From assembly GCA_024636675.1 (NCBI GenBank), contig JAGXGM010000036.1, forward strand, positions 1-64,000: DNA of 64,000 bases, written 5' to 3'. The DNA comes from Hydrogenophilales bacterium. Its GTDB lineage: Bacteria; Pseudomonadota; Gammaproteobacteria; Burkholderiales; Thiobacillaceae. Shown here in pieces: positions 8,210-17,869 of this stretch. Under the pieces are notes generated by a model. That model searched no databases. It had not been told where the DNA came from and saw nothing but the letters and a program-made list of their open reading frames with translations. A program made the position numbers and the translations under genes. Every line of letters begins with the position of its first letter. Position 1 is the stretch's first letter.

Positions 8210-10200
8210 CGCCCCTTGACGCTCCCAAGGCCGTTCGATCCCGCGCGGTAATCGAGCGGGTCAGTCCCGAAATCGACGCCGGCCTTTTCCCGGTCAAACG
8301 CATTGTGGGAGAGGAAGTGGTGGTCGAGGCGGATGTCTTTGTCGACGGCCACGATCAGGTGCGCTGCCTGCTGCTGCATCGGCCGGCAGGGACCACGACC
8401 TGGGCCGAAGTGCCGATGGTTCCCCTGGGCAACGACCGCTGGCAGGCCAGCTTCCATGTCGCCGCCCTGGGCCGGCACCAATACACCCTTCATGCCTGGG
8501 CGGATCGCTTCCTGACCTGGCGTCACGATCTCGGCCGGCGCAAGGAGGCCATCGATATTCTTATCGCCCTGCAGATCGGCACCGCCATGATCGACGACGC
8601 CGCCGACCGTGCCGCCGATGATGACCGCAACCGCCTCAAAAACTGGGGCGACGAACTGCGTGCCGTTCCCTCGCCCGAGGCAGGACAGGCCATGGCGCTC
8701 GACGAAACGCTTGCCGCACTGATGGCCGCGCACAGCGAGCGCCATTTCGTCACCGAATACGAACGCGTGCTGGAGGTCGTGGTTGAACCCGAACGGTCGC
8801 GTTTTTCCGCCTGGTACGAGCTTTTCCCGCGTTCCTGCCTTGTCGGGGATGCGGACCACGGCAGCTTCGCCGGCGTCATGGAGCAGCTGCCGTATATCGC
8901 GTCCATGGGCTTCGATGTGCTCTACCTGCCGCCCATCCATCCGATCGGCCGGACATTCCGCAAGGGCGCCAACAACCGCCTCGCGGCGAGCGCGGACGAT
9001 CCCGGCAGCCCCTGGGCCATTGGTGCCGCCGAAGGTGGCCACTGCGACATCCTCCCCGCACTCGGCAGCCAGGAAGATTTCCGCCGGCTGGTCGTCGGCG
9101 CACGTACCGCCGGCCTTGAAATCGCCATGGACATCGCCTTCCAGTGCTCGCCGGATCACCCCTACGTGACCGAACATCCCGAATGGTTCCGTCACCGCCC
9201 GGACGGCAGCATCCAGTACGCAGAAAACCCCCCAAAAAAATACCAGGACATCTACCCCCTGGATTTCGAGAGCGACGACAGCAACGCGCTGTGGCTCGAA
9301 CTGAAACGGGTGGTGGACTTCTGGATCGACGAGGGCATCCGCATCTTCCGGGTGGACAACCCGCACACCAAGCCCTTCCCTTTCTGGGCATGGCTGATCG
9401 GCAGCATCAAGGCCCGGCACCCGGACGCCATCTTCCTCGCGGAGGCCTTTACCCGGCCCAAAGTCATGCATCGTCTGGCAAAAGTCGGCTTCAGCCAGTC
9501 CTATACCTACTTCACATGGCGCAACACGAAGCAGGAACTCACGGCCTACTTTACCGAACTCGCCCGTCACGATTCCCGCGAATATTTCCGCCCCAATCTG
9601 TGGCCCAACACCCCGGATATCCTGCCCGAATTCCTGCAGTACGGCGGCCGGCCCGCCTTCATGCTGCGGGTCGCACTGGCGGCCACCCTGGGCGCCAACT
9701 ACGGCATCTACGGGCCGGCCTTCGAATTGATGGAACACGAGGCCCGCGATCCGGGCGGTGAGGAATACCTGGATTCGGAGAAGTATCAGGTGCGCCAATG
9801 GGATACCAACCGCCGCGACAGTCTGCGCGACTACATTGCCCGCCTCAACCGCATCCGGCGCGAGAATCCTGCATTGCAGTCGGACTGGAGCCTGCAGTTC
9901 CATGCGATCGACAATCCCATGATGCTGTGCTTCAGCAAGATTGCCGGCGACAACACGCTGATCATGGTTGCCAATCTGGATCCGCACAATGTCCAGGCGG
10001 GCTGGATCGATTTGCCTCTGGCTGAACTGGGCGTGCCCGGCAATTCCCCCTACCAGGCCCACGACCTGCTTTCCGGCGCCCGTTTCCTGTGGCAGGGCGC
10101 GCGCAGCTACGTCAGCCTCGATCCAGCAGCCTCACCGATGCATATTCTGCGACTTCGCCGCCGCCTGCGCAGCGAACGCGACTTCGATTATTTTCTTTGA
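8206..10200 (+). CDS. glgE: Alpha-1,4-glucan:maltose-1-phosphate maltosyltransferase
   Basis: GlgE extends alpha-glucans with maltose units from maltose 1-phosphate. The 664-residue GH13_3 protein has an N-terminal domain of about 200 residues, then the barrel with the nucleophile in [14 protein letters not shown] (Asp384) and the acid/base in FLAEAFTRP (Glu413). The NPHTKP motif separates GlgE from other GH13 enzymes. Translation is coupled to glgB by a four-base overlap. The maltose 1-phosphate would come from the TreS-maltokinase fusion encoded next. No glgC or glgA is present here, so the operon encodes a trehalose-fed route to glucan. Interconversion also links it to osmoprotectant turnover. 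Confidence 0.95.
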   Translation: MTPLDAPKAVRSRAVIERVSPEIDAGLFPVKRIVGEEVVVEADVFVDGHDQVRCLLLHRPAGTTTWAEVPMVPLGNDRWQASFHVAALGRHQYTLHAWADRFLTWRHDLGRRKEAIDILIALQIGTAMIDDAADRAADDDRNRLKNWGDELRAVPSPEAGQAMALDETLAALMAAHSERHFVTEYERVLEVVVEPERSRFSAWYELFPRSCLVGDADHGSFAGVMEQLPYIASMGFDVLYLPPIHPIGRTFRKGANNRLAASADDPGSPWAIGAAEGGHCDILPALGSQEDFRRLVVGARTAGLEIAMDIAFQCSPDHPYVTEHPEWFRHRPDGSIQYAENPPKKYQDIYPLDFESDDSNALWLELKRVVDFWIDEGIRIFRVDNPHTKPFPFWAWLIGSIKARHPDAIFLAEAFTRPKVMHRLAKVGFSQSYTYFTWRNTKQELTAYFTELARHDSREYFRPNLWPNTPDILPEFLQYGGRPAFMLRVALAATLGANYGIYGPAFELMEHEARDPGGEEYLDSEKYQVRQWDTNRRDSLRDYIARLNRIRRENPALQSDWSLQFHAIDNPMMLCFSKIAGDNTLIMVANLDPHNVQAGWIDLPLAELGVPGNSPYQAHDLLSGARFLWQGARSYVSLDPAASPMHILRLRRRLRSERDFDYFL

Positions 10201-10211
10201 ATGGAGAAACG

Positions 10212-13200
10212 ATGCCCGAGAACACTGTCGACACCAGCAATCCGGTTTCCCCAGCCGCGCCAGCGTGGGAAGACGATCCGCTCTGGTACCAGGACGCCAT
10301 CATCTACCAGCTTCACGTCAAGGCGTTTTCCGACAGCAACGGCGACGGCATCGGCGACTTCAGGGGGCTGACCGGGAAGCTCGACTATCTGCAGGAACTG
10401 GGGGTGAATACCCTGTGGCTGTTGCCCTTCTATCCTTCACCGTTCAAGGACGATGGCTACGACATTTCCGACTATCGCAACATCCATCCGGAATACGGGA
10501 CCCGCGCCGATGTCCGCGATTTCATCCGTGAGGCCCACCGGCGTGGCCTCAAGATCATCACCGAGCTGGTCATCAACCACACTTCGGACCAGCATCCCTG
10601 GTTCCAGGCCGCACGCCAAGCGCCGGCCGGTTCGAGAAAACGCAACTTCTACGTCTGGTCGGACACGGACAAAAAGTTTCCCGAGACCCGCATCATTTTC
10701 ACCGATACGGAAAAATCCAACTGGGCCTGGGACGAGGTGGCCGGCGCCTATTACTGGCATCGCTTTTTCTCCCACCAGCCCGACCTGAACCACAACAACC
10801 CGGAGGTGGTGAAAGCGGTGATCCGCATCATGCGCTTCTGGCTCGATCTCGGCGTCGACGGCCTGCGCCTGGATGCCATCCCCTACCTGTGCGTGCGCGA
10901 GGGCACCACCAACGAGAACCTGCCCGAGACCCATGCCGTCATCCGGCAGATGCGCGCGGTCATCGACACCCACTACAAGAACCGCATGCTGCTGGCGGAG
11001 GCGAACCAATGGCCCGAGGACGTGCGCGAATATTTCGGCGACGGCGACGAATGCCACATGACCTACAACTTCCCGGTCATGCCGCGCATTTTCATGGCGG
11101 TTGCGCAGGAGGACCGCCATCCCATCGTCGAGATCATGAACCAGACGCCGGACATCCCCGCCAACTGCCAGTGGGCCATTTTCCTGCGCAACCACGATGA
11201 GCTGACCCTGGAAATGGTCACCAAAAGCGAACGCGACTACATGTACGAAATGTACGCCGCCGACCCGCGCATGCGCGTCAACGTCGGCATTCGCCGCCGC
11301 CTGGCGCCGCTGATGGAAAACAACCGCGACAAGATCGAACTGGTGAATTTTCTGCTCATGACCCTGCCGGGTTCGCCCATCGTCTATTACGGCGACGAAA
11401 TCGGCATGGGCGACAACATCTATCTCGGCGACCGTAACGGCGTGCGCACGCCCATGCAGTGGAGCCCCGACCGCAACGCCGGATTTTCCAGCGCCGACCC
11501 GCAGCGGCTCTACCTGCCACCCAACATGGACCCGATATACGGCTATGACGCCATCAATATCGAGGCGCAGACGCGCAACCCCTCGTCGCTTCTGAACTGG
11601 ACCAAACGCCTCATTGCCGTGCGCAAGAATCACCAGGCCTTCGGCCGCGGCAGCCTCACCTTCCTGTCGCCCGGCAACCGAAAAATTCTCGCCTACATCC
11701 GCGAGTGGGCGGGTGAGTCGCTGCTGTGCGTGGTCAACCTCTCGCGTTATGCCCAGCCGGTTGAACTCAATCTTGCCGCCTTCAAGGGCCGGGTTCCGGT
11801 GGAACTGCTCGGACGCACCCCTTTCCCCCCCATCGGCGACCTGCCGTACCTGTTGACCCTCGAGGGATACGGCACCTACGGATTCCGTCTTGCCACCGAC
11901 GTCGAAGAGCCCTACTGGCACGAAGAACGCCTGGCCCGTCCTGCGCTGCCGATACTGGTGCTCACCGAAGGCTGGCTTACGTTCACGAAGCGGCAGGCCA
12001 GCACCGTGCGCGGCGCCATCATGGCGGCCACCCAGGGACAACTGCAGCACAAAGTGCTGGCGCCCTACCTTGCCAGCAAGCGCTGGTTCGCCGCCAAGGG
12101 GCATGCCATCGAACGCATCGAGATCCTGCAGCAAGGCGAATGGAATACGGACGAGGGCAACTGGCTGCTCACCATCATTGAGGTCCATTTTGCTGATTTG
12201 CCGCCGCAACTTTATTTTCTGCCCCTGGCCATCTGTTGGGAAGAAGACGTCAACGAGGAGAAACTCCAGGCGCTGGCACCGTGGACGCTGGCCAGGGTGA
12301 GGCAGCAGGCACGCACCGGCCTGCTCTATGGCGCTTTCGGCGACGACCACTTCTGCCGCGCGTTGGTCCAGGGCATCGGCCAGAACATCAGTCTTCCGCT
12401 GGACGGAGGAGAGGTCGCGTTCCGCGCCGGCCGCGTATTCGATGAACTGGCCGACGGCATTGAAGCACCGGTGCGCCATCCGTCACTGGAACAGAGCAAC
12501 ACGGCGGTCTACTTCGGCGATCGGCTTTTCCTCAAGGGCTATCGGCGCCTTGAGCCCGGCACCAATCCGGAAGTGGAAGTGGGACGCTTTCTCACCGAGG
12601 AGTCCCCGTTCTCCCACATCGTGCCCGTCGCCGGCGCCGTGGAATTCCACCGTGCCGACGGCCAGACGCTGACACTGGCCATTCTTCAGACCTATGTACG
12701 AAACCAGGGGTCGGCCTGGAATTTCACCGTCGATTACCTCGAACGTTTCCTCGCCGGGCAGTCGACCGAGCCGGCGCTCTCTCCTGCCGAGCCGGCGAAC
12801 AATCCTCACGGCTATTTCCTCACCCTGATGGAGCTGCTCGGCCGCCGCACCGCAGAAATGCATCGGGCGTTCAGCCAGCCCACCGGCAACCCTGCCTTCG
12901 AGCCCGAACCCATGACATCGGGAGACCTTGCCGCCTGGTCGTCCCGGCTGCATGCCGAGACTGCGACCACGCTCGATGCGCTGGAAGATCGTCGCGAGAG
13001 CCTGTCAGGCGAACTGCGTGCGGCCAGCGACCGGCTCCTGTCGTTGCGCCCTGCCCTGCTCGACCGCACGTCCCCGCAGGCCCTGGCGGGGATTGCGCTG
13101 ACCAAGATGCGCTACCACGGCGACTATCACCTTGGTCAGGTTCTGGTGGCAGAAAACGATTTCATCATTACCGACTTCGAGGGCGAACCGGCCCGGCCCA

Positions 13201-13568
13201 TGCTCGAACGAAGCCAGAAACACTCGCCGTTGCGCGATGTTGCCGGCATGCTGCGCTCCTTCAGCTATGCCTCCGCAGTGGCGGCCAATCGCGCCACCAC
13301 CGACCGTCCCGCCGACCACGCACAGATCGCCCCCCTGTTAAAAACCTGGGAACAGGAAGTCAGCGAGGCGTTTCTCACGGGCTACCGTACCGTGATCCAG
13401 GGAAGCAAGGCCTGCCCGAGCGGTCCCGGCGAGATGGACCGACTGATCGGAGTTTTCATCATCGAGAAGGCGCTCTATGAATTGCGCTATGAATTGAACA
13501 ACCGGCCCGACTGGCTGGCCATTCCGCTCTTCAGCCTGCTAAGCGCCCTCGACCGTCCAGCGGCTTGA
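10212..13568 (+). CDS. treS: Trehalose synthase fused to maltokinase
   Basis: This 1118-residue bifunctional enzyme converts trehalose to maltose and phosphorylates maltose to maltose 1-phosphate for GlgE. The N-terminal half (about 20-560) is a GH13 trehalose synthase with [10 protein letters not shown] (Asp221), LLAEANQWP (Glu263) and LRNHDELT (Asp329). The C-terminal half (about 640-1110) is a maltokinase of the protein-kinase-like fold with YHGDYHLGQ (Asp971) and TDFEGEP. Such TreS-Mak fusions are known in proteobacteria. The start MPENTVDT is chosen because GGAGAAAC lies just upstream, 11 bases after the glgE stop. All catalytic motifs I could check are intact. Confidence 0.95.
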   Translation: MPENTVDTSNPVSPAAPAWEDDPLWYQDAIIYQLHVKAFSDSNGDGIGDFRGLTGKLDYLQELGVNTLWLLPFYPSPFKDDGYDISDYRNIHPEYGTRADVRDFIREAHRRGLKIITELVINHTSDQHPWFQAARQAPAGSRKRNFYVWSDTDKKFPETRIIFTDTEKSNWAWDEVAGAYYWHRFFSHQPDLNHNNPEVVKAVIRIMRFWLDLGVDGLRLDAIPYLCVREGTTNENLPETHAVIRQMRAVIDTHYKNRMLLAEANQWPEDVREYFGDGDECHMTYNFPVMPRIFMAVAQEDRHPIVEIMNQTPDIPANCQWAIFLRNHDELTLEMVTKSERDYMYEMYAADPRMRVNVGIRRRLAPLMENNRDKIELVNFLLMTLPGSPIVYYGDEIGMGDNIYLGDRNGVRTPMQWSPDRNAGFSSADPQRLYLPPNMDPIYGYDAINIEAQTRNPSSLLNWTKRLIAVRKNHQAFGRGSLTFLSPGNRKILAYIREWAGESLLCVVNLSRYAQPVELNLAAFKGRVPVELLGRTPFPPIGDLPYLLTLEGYGTYGFRLATDVEEPYWHEERLARPALPILVLTEGWLTFTKRQASTVRGAIMAATQGQLQHKVLAPYLASKRWFAAKGHAIERIEILQQGEWNTDEGNWLLTIIEVHFADLPPQLYFLPLAICWEEDVNEEKLQALAPWTLARVRQQARTGLLYGAFGDDHFCRALVQGIGQNISLPLDGGEVAFRAGRVFDELADGIEAPVRHPSLEQSNTAVYFGDRLFLKGYRRLEPGTNPEVEVGRFLTEESPFSHIVPVAGAVEFHRADGQTLTLAILQTYVRNQGSAWNFTVDYLERFLAGQSTEPALSPAEPANNPHGYFLTLMELLGRRTAEMHRAFSQPTGNPAFEPEPMTSGDLAAWSSRLHAETATTLDALEDRRESLSGELRAASDRLLSLRPALLDRTSPQALAGIALTKMRYHGDYHLGQVLVAENDFIITDFEGEPARPMLERSQKHSPLRDVAGMLRSFSYASAVAANRATTDRPADHAQIAPLLKTWEQEVSEAFLTGYRTVIQGSKACPSGPGEMDRLIGVFIIEKALYELRYELNNRPDWLAIPLFSLLSALDRPAA

Positions 13569-13589
13569 AGGCTGTAATGGGGGACCGTG

Positions 13590-15035
13590 ATGGCCGAACA
13601 AAGCAAAACGGTCAGCTATGCCGTGCGCTGGCGGGTACTGTTGAAGTACCTGGGCATGCTTGGCATTGTGCTGGCTGCACTGAACAGCGTACCGCTCGCG
13701 GTCGCCCTGCTGTTCGGCGAATTCGAAGTGGCTGGGCGCTACGCCGTGATGCTGGTCGCGCTGCTGGCACTGGCCCTGCCCCTGGCGCGCATGACGGTCC
13801 CCAAACAACTGCAGATGAACGAGGCCATGACGGTGGTGGTGCTGGTGTTTCTGCTTGGGTCGCTGGTATCGAGCTATACCCTCGGCGCGGCCAGCACCAG
13901 CTGGCTCGATAGCTGGTTCGAAGCGATTTCCGGCATCACCACGACCGGATTGAGCACGATGGCGTCGGTGGAGGACAAGCCCAGCGCCTTCCTGTTCGCC
14001 CGTGCCTGGATGCAGTGGTATGGCGGCCTGGGCATCGTGGTCCTGTCGCTGGCCCTGTTCCTGCGCAACAGTGTGGCCGGACGGAAGCTGATGGATACCG
14101 AAGCCACCGGCGAAACCCTGGTCTCGAGCACGCAGGCTTACGCACGGCGCATCGCCATCGTTTACGGGATGCTCACGGCGTGCGCGCTGATCGCTACCTG
14201 GCTGGTAATGGGTGACGGCTTCGTCGCACTGGTGCACAGTCTCAGCGCAGTCTCCACCGGCGGCTTCTCCAGCTTCGACGACAGCCTGGCGGGACTGGGC
14301 CCGGATGCGGCCGCCGTGGTGATGGGCTTCGCGTGGCTGGGGGCGGTGTCCTTGCCGCTTTACTTCCTGATCTGGCAAAAAGGTCCGGGCAGCCTGCTGC
14401 AGGATCCTGAACTGCGCGCGCTGCTGATCGCCACCGCGGCATTGAGCGGGCTGCTATACCTGTGGCTACCGACGGGCGAGAACGGCTGGCTCGACGCGCT
14501 GCTGATGGGCATGAGCGCCCAGAGCACGACCGGTTTCTCCACCCTCGCTGTCGCTGACCTCGACGACGCTTCCAAAATCGCCATGATCGGTTCCATGCTG
14601 GTGGGCGGCAGCGTCGGTTCCACCGCCGGCGGCTTCAAGCTTTTGCGGCTGCTGCTGTTGCTGCGGCTCGTACAGCTGGTCGTGGCACGCGCGGCTGCAC
14701 CGCGCCACGCGGTTATCGAGGCGCGGCTTGGCGGTCGCCGGGTGGATGACGAAGACCTGTGGCGCGCCATGCTGCTGATGGTGATGTTCATGCTGCTGGT
14801 TTTTCTGTCGTGGCTGGCGTTCGTAGCCCACGGCTACCCCGCGCTGGATGCGTTGTTCGAGGTGGTCTCCGCAAGCGCGACGGTTGGGCTCTCCACCGGC
14901 ATTACGCGGCCGGATCTGGAGCCGTTTTTGAAGGCCGTACTATGCTTTGACATGTTGGCCGGACGGATGGAAATTTTTGCGCTGCTGGTCGTGCTTTATC
15001 CGGGCACCTGGTTCGGCAAGCGATCGGGCGCTTAA
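13590..15035 (+). CDS. trkH: Trk-type potassium uptake protein, membrane subunit
   Basis: This 481-residue polytopic protein is a TrkH/KtrB-type K+ channel subunit. It has repeated selectivity-filter loops with the pattern TTTGLST, STGGFSS, STTGFST and ATVGLST, one in each of the four M1-P-M2 repeats, each with the expected glycine. It would pair with a TrkA-type regulatory protein such as the one encoded at 15170. GGGGGACC upstream serves as ribosome binding site; GTG at 13587 directly before the ATG is an alternative start. It lies 21 bases after treS, so it may be cotranscribed with the glucan and trehalose genes, which fits osmotic stress. Confidence 0.93.
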   Translation: MAEQSKTVSYAVRWRVLLKYLGMLGIVLAALNSVPLAVALLFGEFEVAGRYAVMLVALLALALPLARMTVPKQLQMNEAMTVVVLVFLLGSLVSSYTLGAASTSWLDSWFEAISGITTTGLSTMASVEDKPSAFLFARAWMQWYGGLGIVVLSLALFLRNSVAGRKLMDTEATGETLVSSTQAYARRIAIVYGMLTACALIATWLVMGDGFVALVHSLSAVSTGGFSSFDDSLAGLGPDAAAVVMGFAWLGAVSLPLYFLIWQKGPGSLLQDPELRALLIATAALSGLLYLWLPTGENGWLDALLMGMSAQSTTGFSTLAVADLDDASKIAMIGSMLVGGSVGSTAGGFKLLRLLLLLRLVQLVVARAAAPRHAVIEARLGGRRVDDEDLWRAMLLMVMFMLLVFLSWLAFVAHGYPALDALFEVVSASATVGLSTGITRPDLEPFLKAVLCFDMLAGRMEIFALLVVLYPGTWFGKRSGA

Positions 15036-15169
15036 ACCCGGAAACGGCTGTTGACCACCAACAACTTCGTGGAGCAAGGCATGAATACTGGATTTGTATC
15101 CTTCGACAGGGTTCACCCTCTGGGTGAGACCGCTACACACCCGCTGGTGCGGCTGGTATTTCCAGGTTT

Positions 15170-15814
15170 ATGAGAGCGGTATTCGTGGGGGCAGGGTCGC
15201 TGGCGGTGATGACAGCACGTCATCTGCTCAAGCGCGGCCACGAGGTGGTGATGATCGACCGGAACAAGGATCGCGTCGAGGAACTTGCGGAGGAACTGGA
15301 CTGCGGCTTTCTGCACGGCGACGGCAGCAAGCCGGCGCTGCTGCGCGAAGCCGATCCTGAGAAGACCGACTTTCTGTTCTGCTTCACCGAAAACGACCAG
15401 ACCAATATCCTCGCGAGCCTGGCCGGCCGCTCGCTCGGCTATGGCCGGGTCGTCCCGAAAATCGAGGATCCGGAATTCGAGCATCTGTGCATCGAACTCG
15501 GTCTCGAAGATGTGATCATTCCTGAACGCACCACCGGCCGCTATCTTGCAGACATGTTCGAAGGCCATGATCACATGGAGATCATCGCGCTGATCAAGGG
15601 CGAAGCGCGGGTGTTCTCCTTCGTTGCCCGCGAGGAAGACGAGAAACCCATCAACGAACTGGATCTTCCATCAGACAGCCGGGTGATGTTCTTCTACCGC
15701 GACGAGAAATTCACCTTGCCGGAGCCGGACAGCAAGCTCAAACAAGGCGACGAAGTCGTGCTCATCAGCGACAGCCGGCACATCAAGGAACTCCGCGAAC
15801 GCTGGAGCGCCTGA
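15170..15814 (+). CDS. TrkA-like potassium channel regulatory subunit (single RCK domain)
   Basis: A 214-residue protein with an N-terminal Rossmann-type RCK domain (VFVGAGSLAVMTARHLLKRGH, with the nucleotide-binding Asp in VMIDRNKDRV) and a C-terminal RCK_C/TrkA_C domain (from about residue 140, LIKGEARVFSF). E. coli TrkA has two such modules in 458 residues; this single-module form resembles KtrA and would assemble as an octamer on TrkH. It lies 134 bases downstream of trkH. A six-base-pair hairpin at 15113-15127 lies between them but lacks a T-run, so I do not call it a terminator. Confidence 0.87.
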   Translation: MRAVFVGAGSLAVMTARHLLKRGHEVVMIDRNKDRVEELAEELDCGFLHGDGSKPALLREADPEKTDFLFCFTENDQTNILASLAGRSLGYGRVVPKIEDPEFEHLCIELGLEDVIIPERTTGRYLADMFEGHDHMEIIALIKGEARVFSFVAREEDEKPINELDLPSDSRVMFFYRDEKFTLPEPDSKLKQGDEVVLISDSRHIKELRERWSA

Positions 15815-15999
15815 GCGCCGCGCAGCCGCGCGCCAATCCGTTTTTCCGGCCACTTCCCCACGCTTTGTCACGGCGCCCGCGAGCAGGGGGTCGGGCGCAT
15901 CCAGCGCCGGTGTGGTCTACGCTGAGCCTATGCGGGTGCCCTGCGGAACGGTTTGAAACCGTCCGGAACGACTCGTCTCCAACACTGAAAAACCGGCAG

Positions 16000-16755
16000 A
16001 TGACGAAACAAACCTCGAGCAAATCGCCCGACAAACGCATCCAGTCGCCGTTGTGGGGAATTCTGGCCAGCATCCTGCTGGTCGCCGTCGTGCTCGCCCT
16101 GCTGGTCCATTTTGATGCGCATGAGCAGGTCGTGCACCTCCTGCAGTGGTTCGATGAACAGGGGGCGTGGGCGCCGCTTATGTTCATCCTGATCATGGCG
16201 GCCGTGGTGGTGCTGGTGCTGCCCGGGGTGCTGTTCACCACCGGCGCCGGCTTCGTGTTCGGCGTCGTGGAAGGGTCCATCTACGTGCTGACGGGAACAA
16301 TGCTCGGGGCAACCCTGGCCTTCCTCATCGCACGGCATCTGTTCGGGCAACGCGCCCGGCAGTTCATCATGGCGCGCAGCCGGTTTCGGCTGGTGAACGA
16401 GGAACTGACCCCGCATGGCTGGAAGATCGTCCTGCTGACGCGCCTGATCCCGTTCTTTCCAAGCAAGCTCGCCAACTATTTTTTCGGGCTGACGTCGTTT
16501 TCCCTGCGCGCTTACGTCGGCGGGTCGCTGCTGGGTTTCATTCCCTTCTCCATCTATAGCGTGTATCTCGGTTCGATCGCCGCCGACCTTTCCACACTGG
16601 GCGCGCGCAGCGCGGACCGGTCGCCGCTGGAATGGGCGCTATATGGGGGCGGCTTCGTCATCGCCGTGATCGCGGTCATTTACTTCGGCCGGCTGGCGCG
16701 GCGGGCGCTTGCCCGCTATCAGGAAACAGGCGACATCGGGGAGGACGTGCCGTGA
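16000..16755 (+). CDS. TVP38/TMEM64 (DedA-like) membrane protein
   Basis: A 251-residue integral membrane protein of the SNARE-associated/DedA superfamily. It shows about six hydrophobic stretches, with the family core at FTTGAGFVFG, GTMLGATLAFLIARH and LTRLIPFFPSKLANYFFGLT. Related proteins are lipid scramblases or transporters. The start MTKQTSSKSP is set by similarity of its first 16 codons with a relic copy at 26086. The frame is open upstream to 15865 but without a better ribosome binding site. Its last codons (ALARYQETGDIGEDVP) are also found in that relic. It stands alone between trkA and the dehydrogenase operon. Confidence 0.85.
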   Translation: MTKQTSSKSPDKRIQSPLWGILASILLVAVVLALLVHFDAHEQVVHLLQWFDEQGAWAPLMFILIMAAVVVLVLPGVLFTTGAGFVFGVVEGSIYVLTGTMLGATLAFLIARHLFGQRARQFIMARSRFRLVNEELTPHGWKIVLLTRLIPFFPSKLANYFFGLTSFSLRAYVGGSLLGFIPFSIYSVYLGSIAADLSTLGARSADRSPLEWALYGGGFVIAVIAVIYFGRLARRALARYQETGDIGEDVP

Positions 16756-16862
16756 GCTGCCCTGCGGGACACGACCAACAACATTCTTGTCCTGCTCCTA
16801 TCTCACACAAGAAATGAAACCTGCTAGAACGGAAGTTCCCACCGCTTCATAACGGAGAGAAG

Positions 16863-17141
16863 ATGATTCTTAACCGCCGCGGGTTCCTCAGACTACTGGC
16901 TGCCGTTCCTCTGCTTGCTTCGGTCACCGGAACAGCCCGCGCCCGCGCAGCCAGCAGCCAAATGCGCAAAGCCAGCGGGCGGGCGCAGAAGGTCCACGTG
17001 GGGGCTGGGACGCAGGACGGCGTGACAACGGATTCCAGTGGGCCACGCGACGACAAGGGCGGCAGGTCCAGCGCGGCCAGACCCGCTTCCGGTAAACGCA
17101 GGCCCGGCCTCACGGGCACACCTGGGGGAGGAAGCCGGTGA
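16863..17141 (+). CDS. Short ORF carrying a twin-arginine signal peptide
   Basis: A 92-residue ORF starting MILNRRGFLRLLAAVPLLAS, a clear twin-arginine (Tat) signal with a possible cleavage after ARARA near residue 30. It is followed by about 60 residues of low-complexity, Gly/Ser/Arg-rich sequence with no known domain. The start follows GGAGAGAAG. In gluconate 2-dehydrogenase-type complexes the small subunit 3 normally carries the Tat signal itself. Here subunit 3 is the next ORF, starts at an overlapping GTG in the -1 frame, and has no signal. The two may be a split gene, a frameshift pair, or two genes. Confidence 0.65.
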   Translation: MILNRRGFLRLLAAVPLLASVTGTARARAASSQMRKASGRAQKVHVGAGTQDGVTTDSSGPRDDKGGRSSAARPASGKRRPGLTGTPGGGSR

Positions 17142-17869
17142 CGCGTTCGGACCTCGCCACAGCAACCCCATCTCCAACCGAAGACGCCGCGCGCGGGCCC
17201 GCCAACGTAGGTGAAACGGCCGCGCCCGGCTATGCCTTTCTCAACGATCAGGATGTCGCCTTTCTGCGGGCGGCGGTCGACCGCCTTATCCCCGCAGACG
17301 ACTACCCCAGCGCTTCGCAGGCCGGCGTGCTGACCTACATCGACGGTCAACTTGCGGGTGTGTACGGCCGGGGCGAGCGCATGTATCTCGCGCCGCCCCA
17401 CCGCACGGGAACGCCGGAACAGGGCTACCAGCTGGGCCTGTCGCCCGCGGCGCTCTACCGGAAAAGCCTGGACGCCCTCGCCTCGCATCCGCTCGGGCGC
17501 GACTTTCCCAGCCGGCCCGGGGCGCAGCAGGACGCCTTTTTGCGCGAACTGGAAGCCGGGGAATGGATGCTGGGGGACGTGCCCTCCGCCGTGTTCTTCG
17601 AAACCCTGCTCGCCAATGTCATCGAAGGCTATTTCGCCGATCCGCTCTACGGTGGCAATCGCAATATGGCGGGGTGGCGGATGGTGGGATTTCCCGGCGC
17701 CTACGCGCATTACACGCAGTGGGTCGGCCAGCACAATGTGCGCTTCAACCGGCCGCCGATGTCGATTGCGATGCGCCGCGACGCCGTCAGCCGCCCGGGG
17801 CCCGCGGCCAGCGACCCGCGCATCCCCGAATCGGCGCGCCCGCGAACCAAACCCCGGGGGACGCGCTGA
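17138..17869 (+). CDS. Gluconate 2-dehydrogenase subunit 3-like protein
   Basis: A 243-residue protein with the subunit 3 signature LNDQDVAFLRAAVDRLIPAD and the C-terminal NMAGWRMVGFPGAYAHYTQW. In gluconate, sorbitol and glucose dehydrogenase complexes this subunit binds and stabilises the GMC catalytic subunit and carries it through the Tat pathway. The GTG start is supported by a strong GGGGAGGAA ribosome binding site and overlaps the stop of the Tat-signal ORF. The frame is closed by a stop at 17093, so no longer start is available. The protein itself has no signal peptide, which is odd for the family. Its stop shares one base with the start of the GMC gene. Confidence 0.85.
   Translation: MTRSDLATATPSPTEDAARGPANVGETAAPGYAFLNDQDVAFLRAAVDRLIPADDYPSASQAGVLTYIDGQLAGVYGRGERMYLAPPHRTGTPEQGYQLGLSPAALYRKSLDALASHPLGRDFPSRPGAQQDAFLRELEAGEWMLGDVPSAVFFETLLANVIEGYFADPLYGGNRNMAGWRMVGFPGAYAHYTQWVGQHNVRFNRPPMSIAMRRDAVSRPGPAASDPRIPESARPRTKPRGTR

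Noticed and set aside
8125-12479. Long minus-strand frames (645 and 680 codons) over glgE and treS-mak
   Set aside because: They mirror codons of well supported GH13 genes in GC-rich DNA and show no motif of their own.
15113-15127. Hairpin TCACCC-TCT-GGGTGA between trkH and trkA-like gene
   Set aside because: Only six base pairs and no T-run, so not called as terminator or regulatory site.
17563-17868. N-terminal extension of the GMC gene by about 100 codons
   Set aside because: The extension lies inside the subunit 3 gene in another frame; the FAD motif fits a start at 17869 with overlap to the subunit 3 stop.
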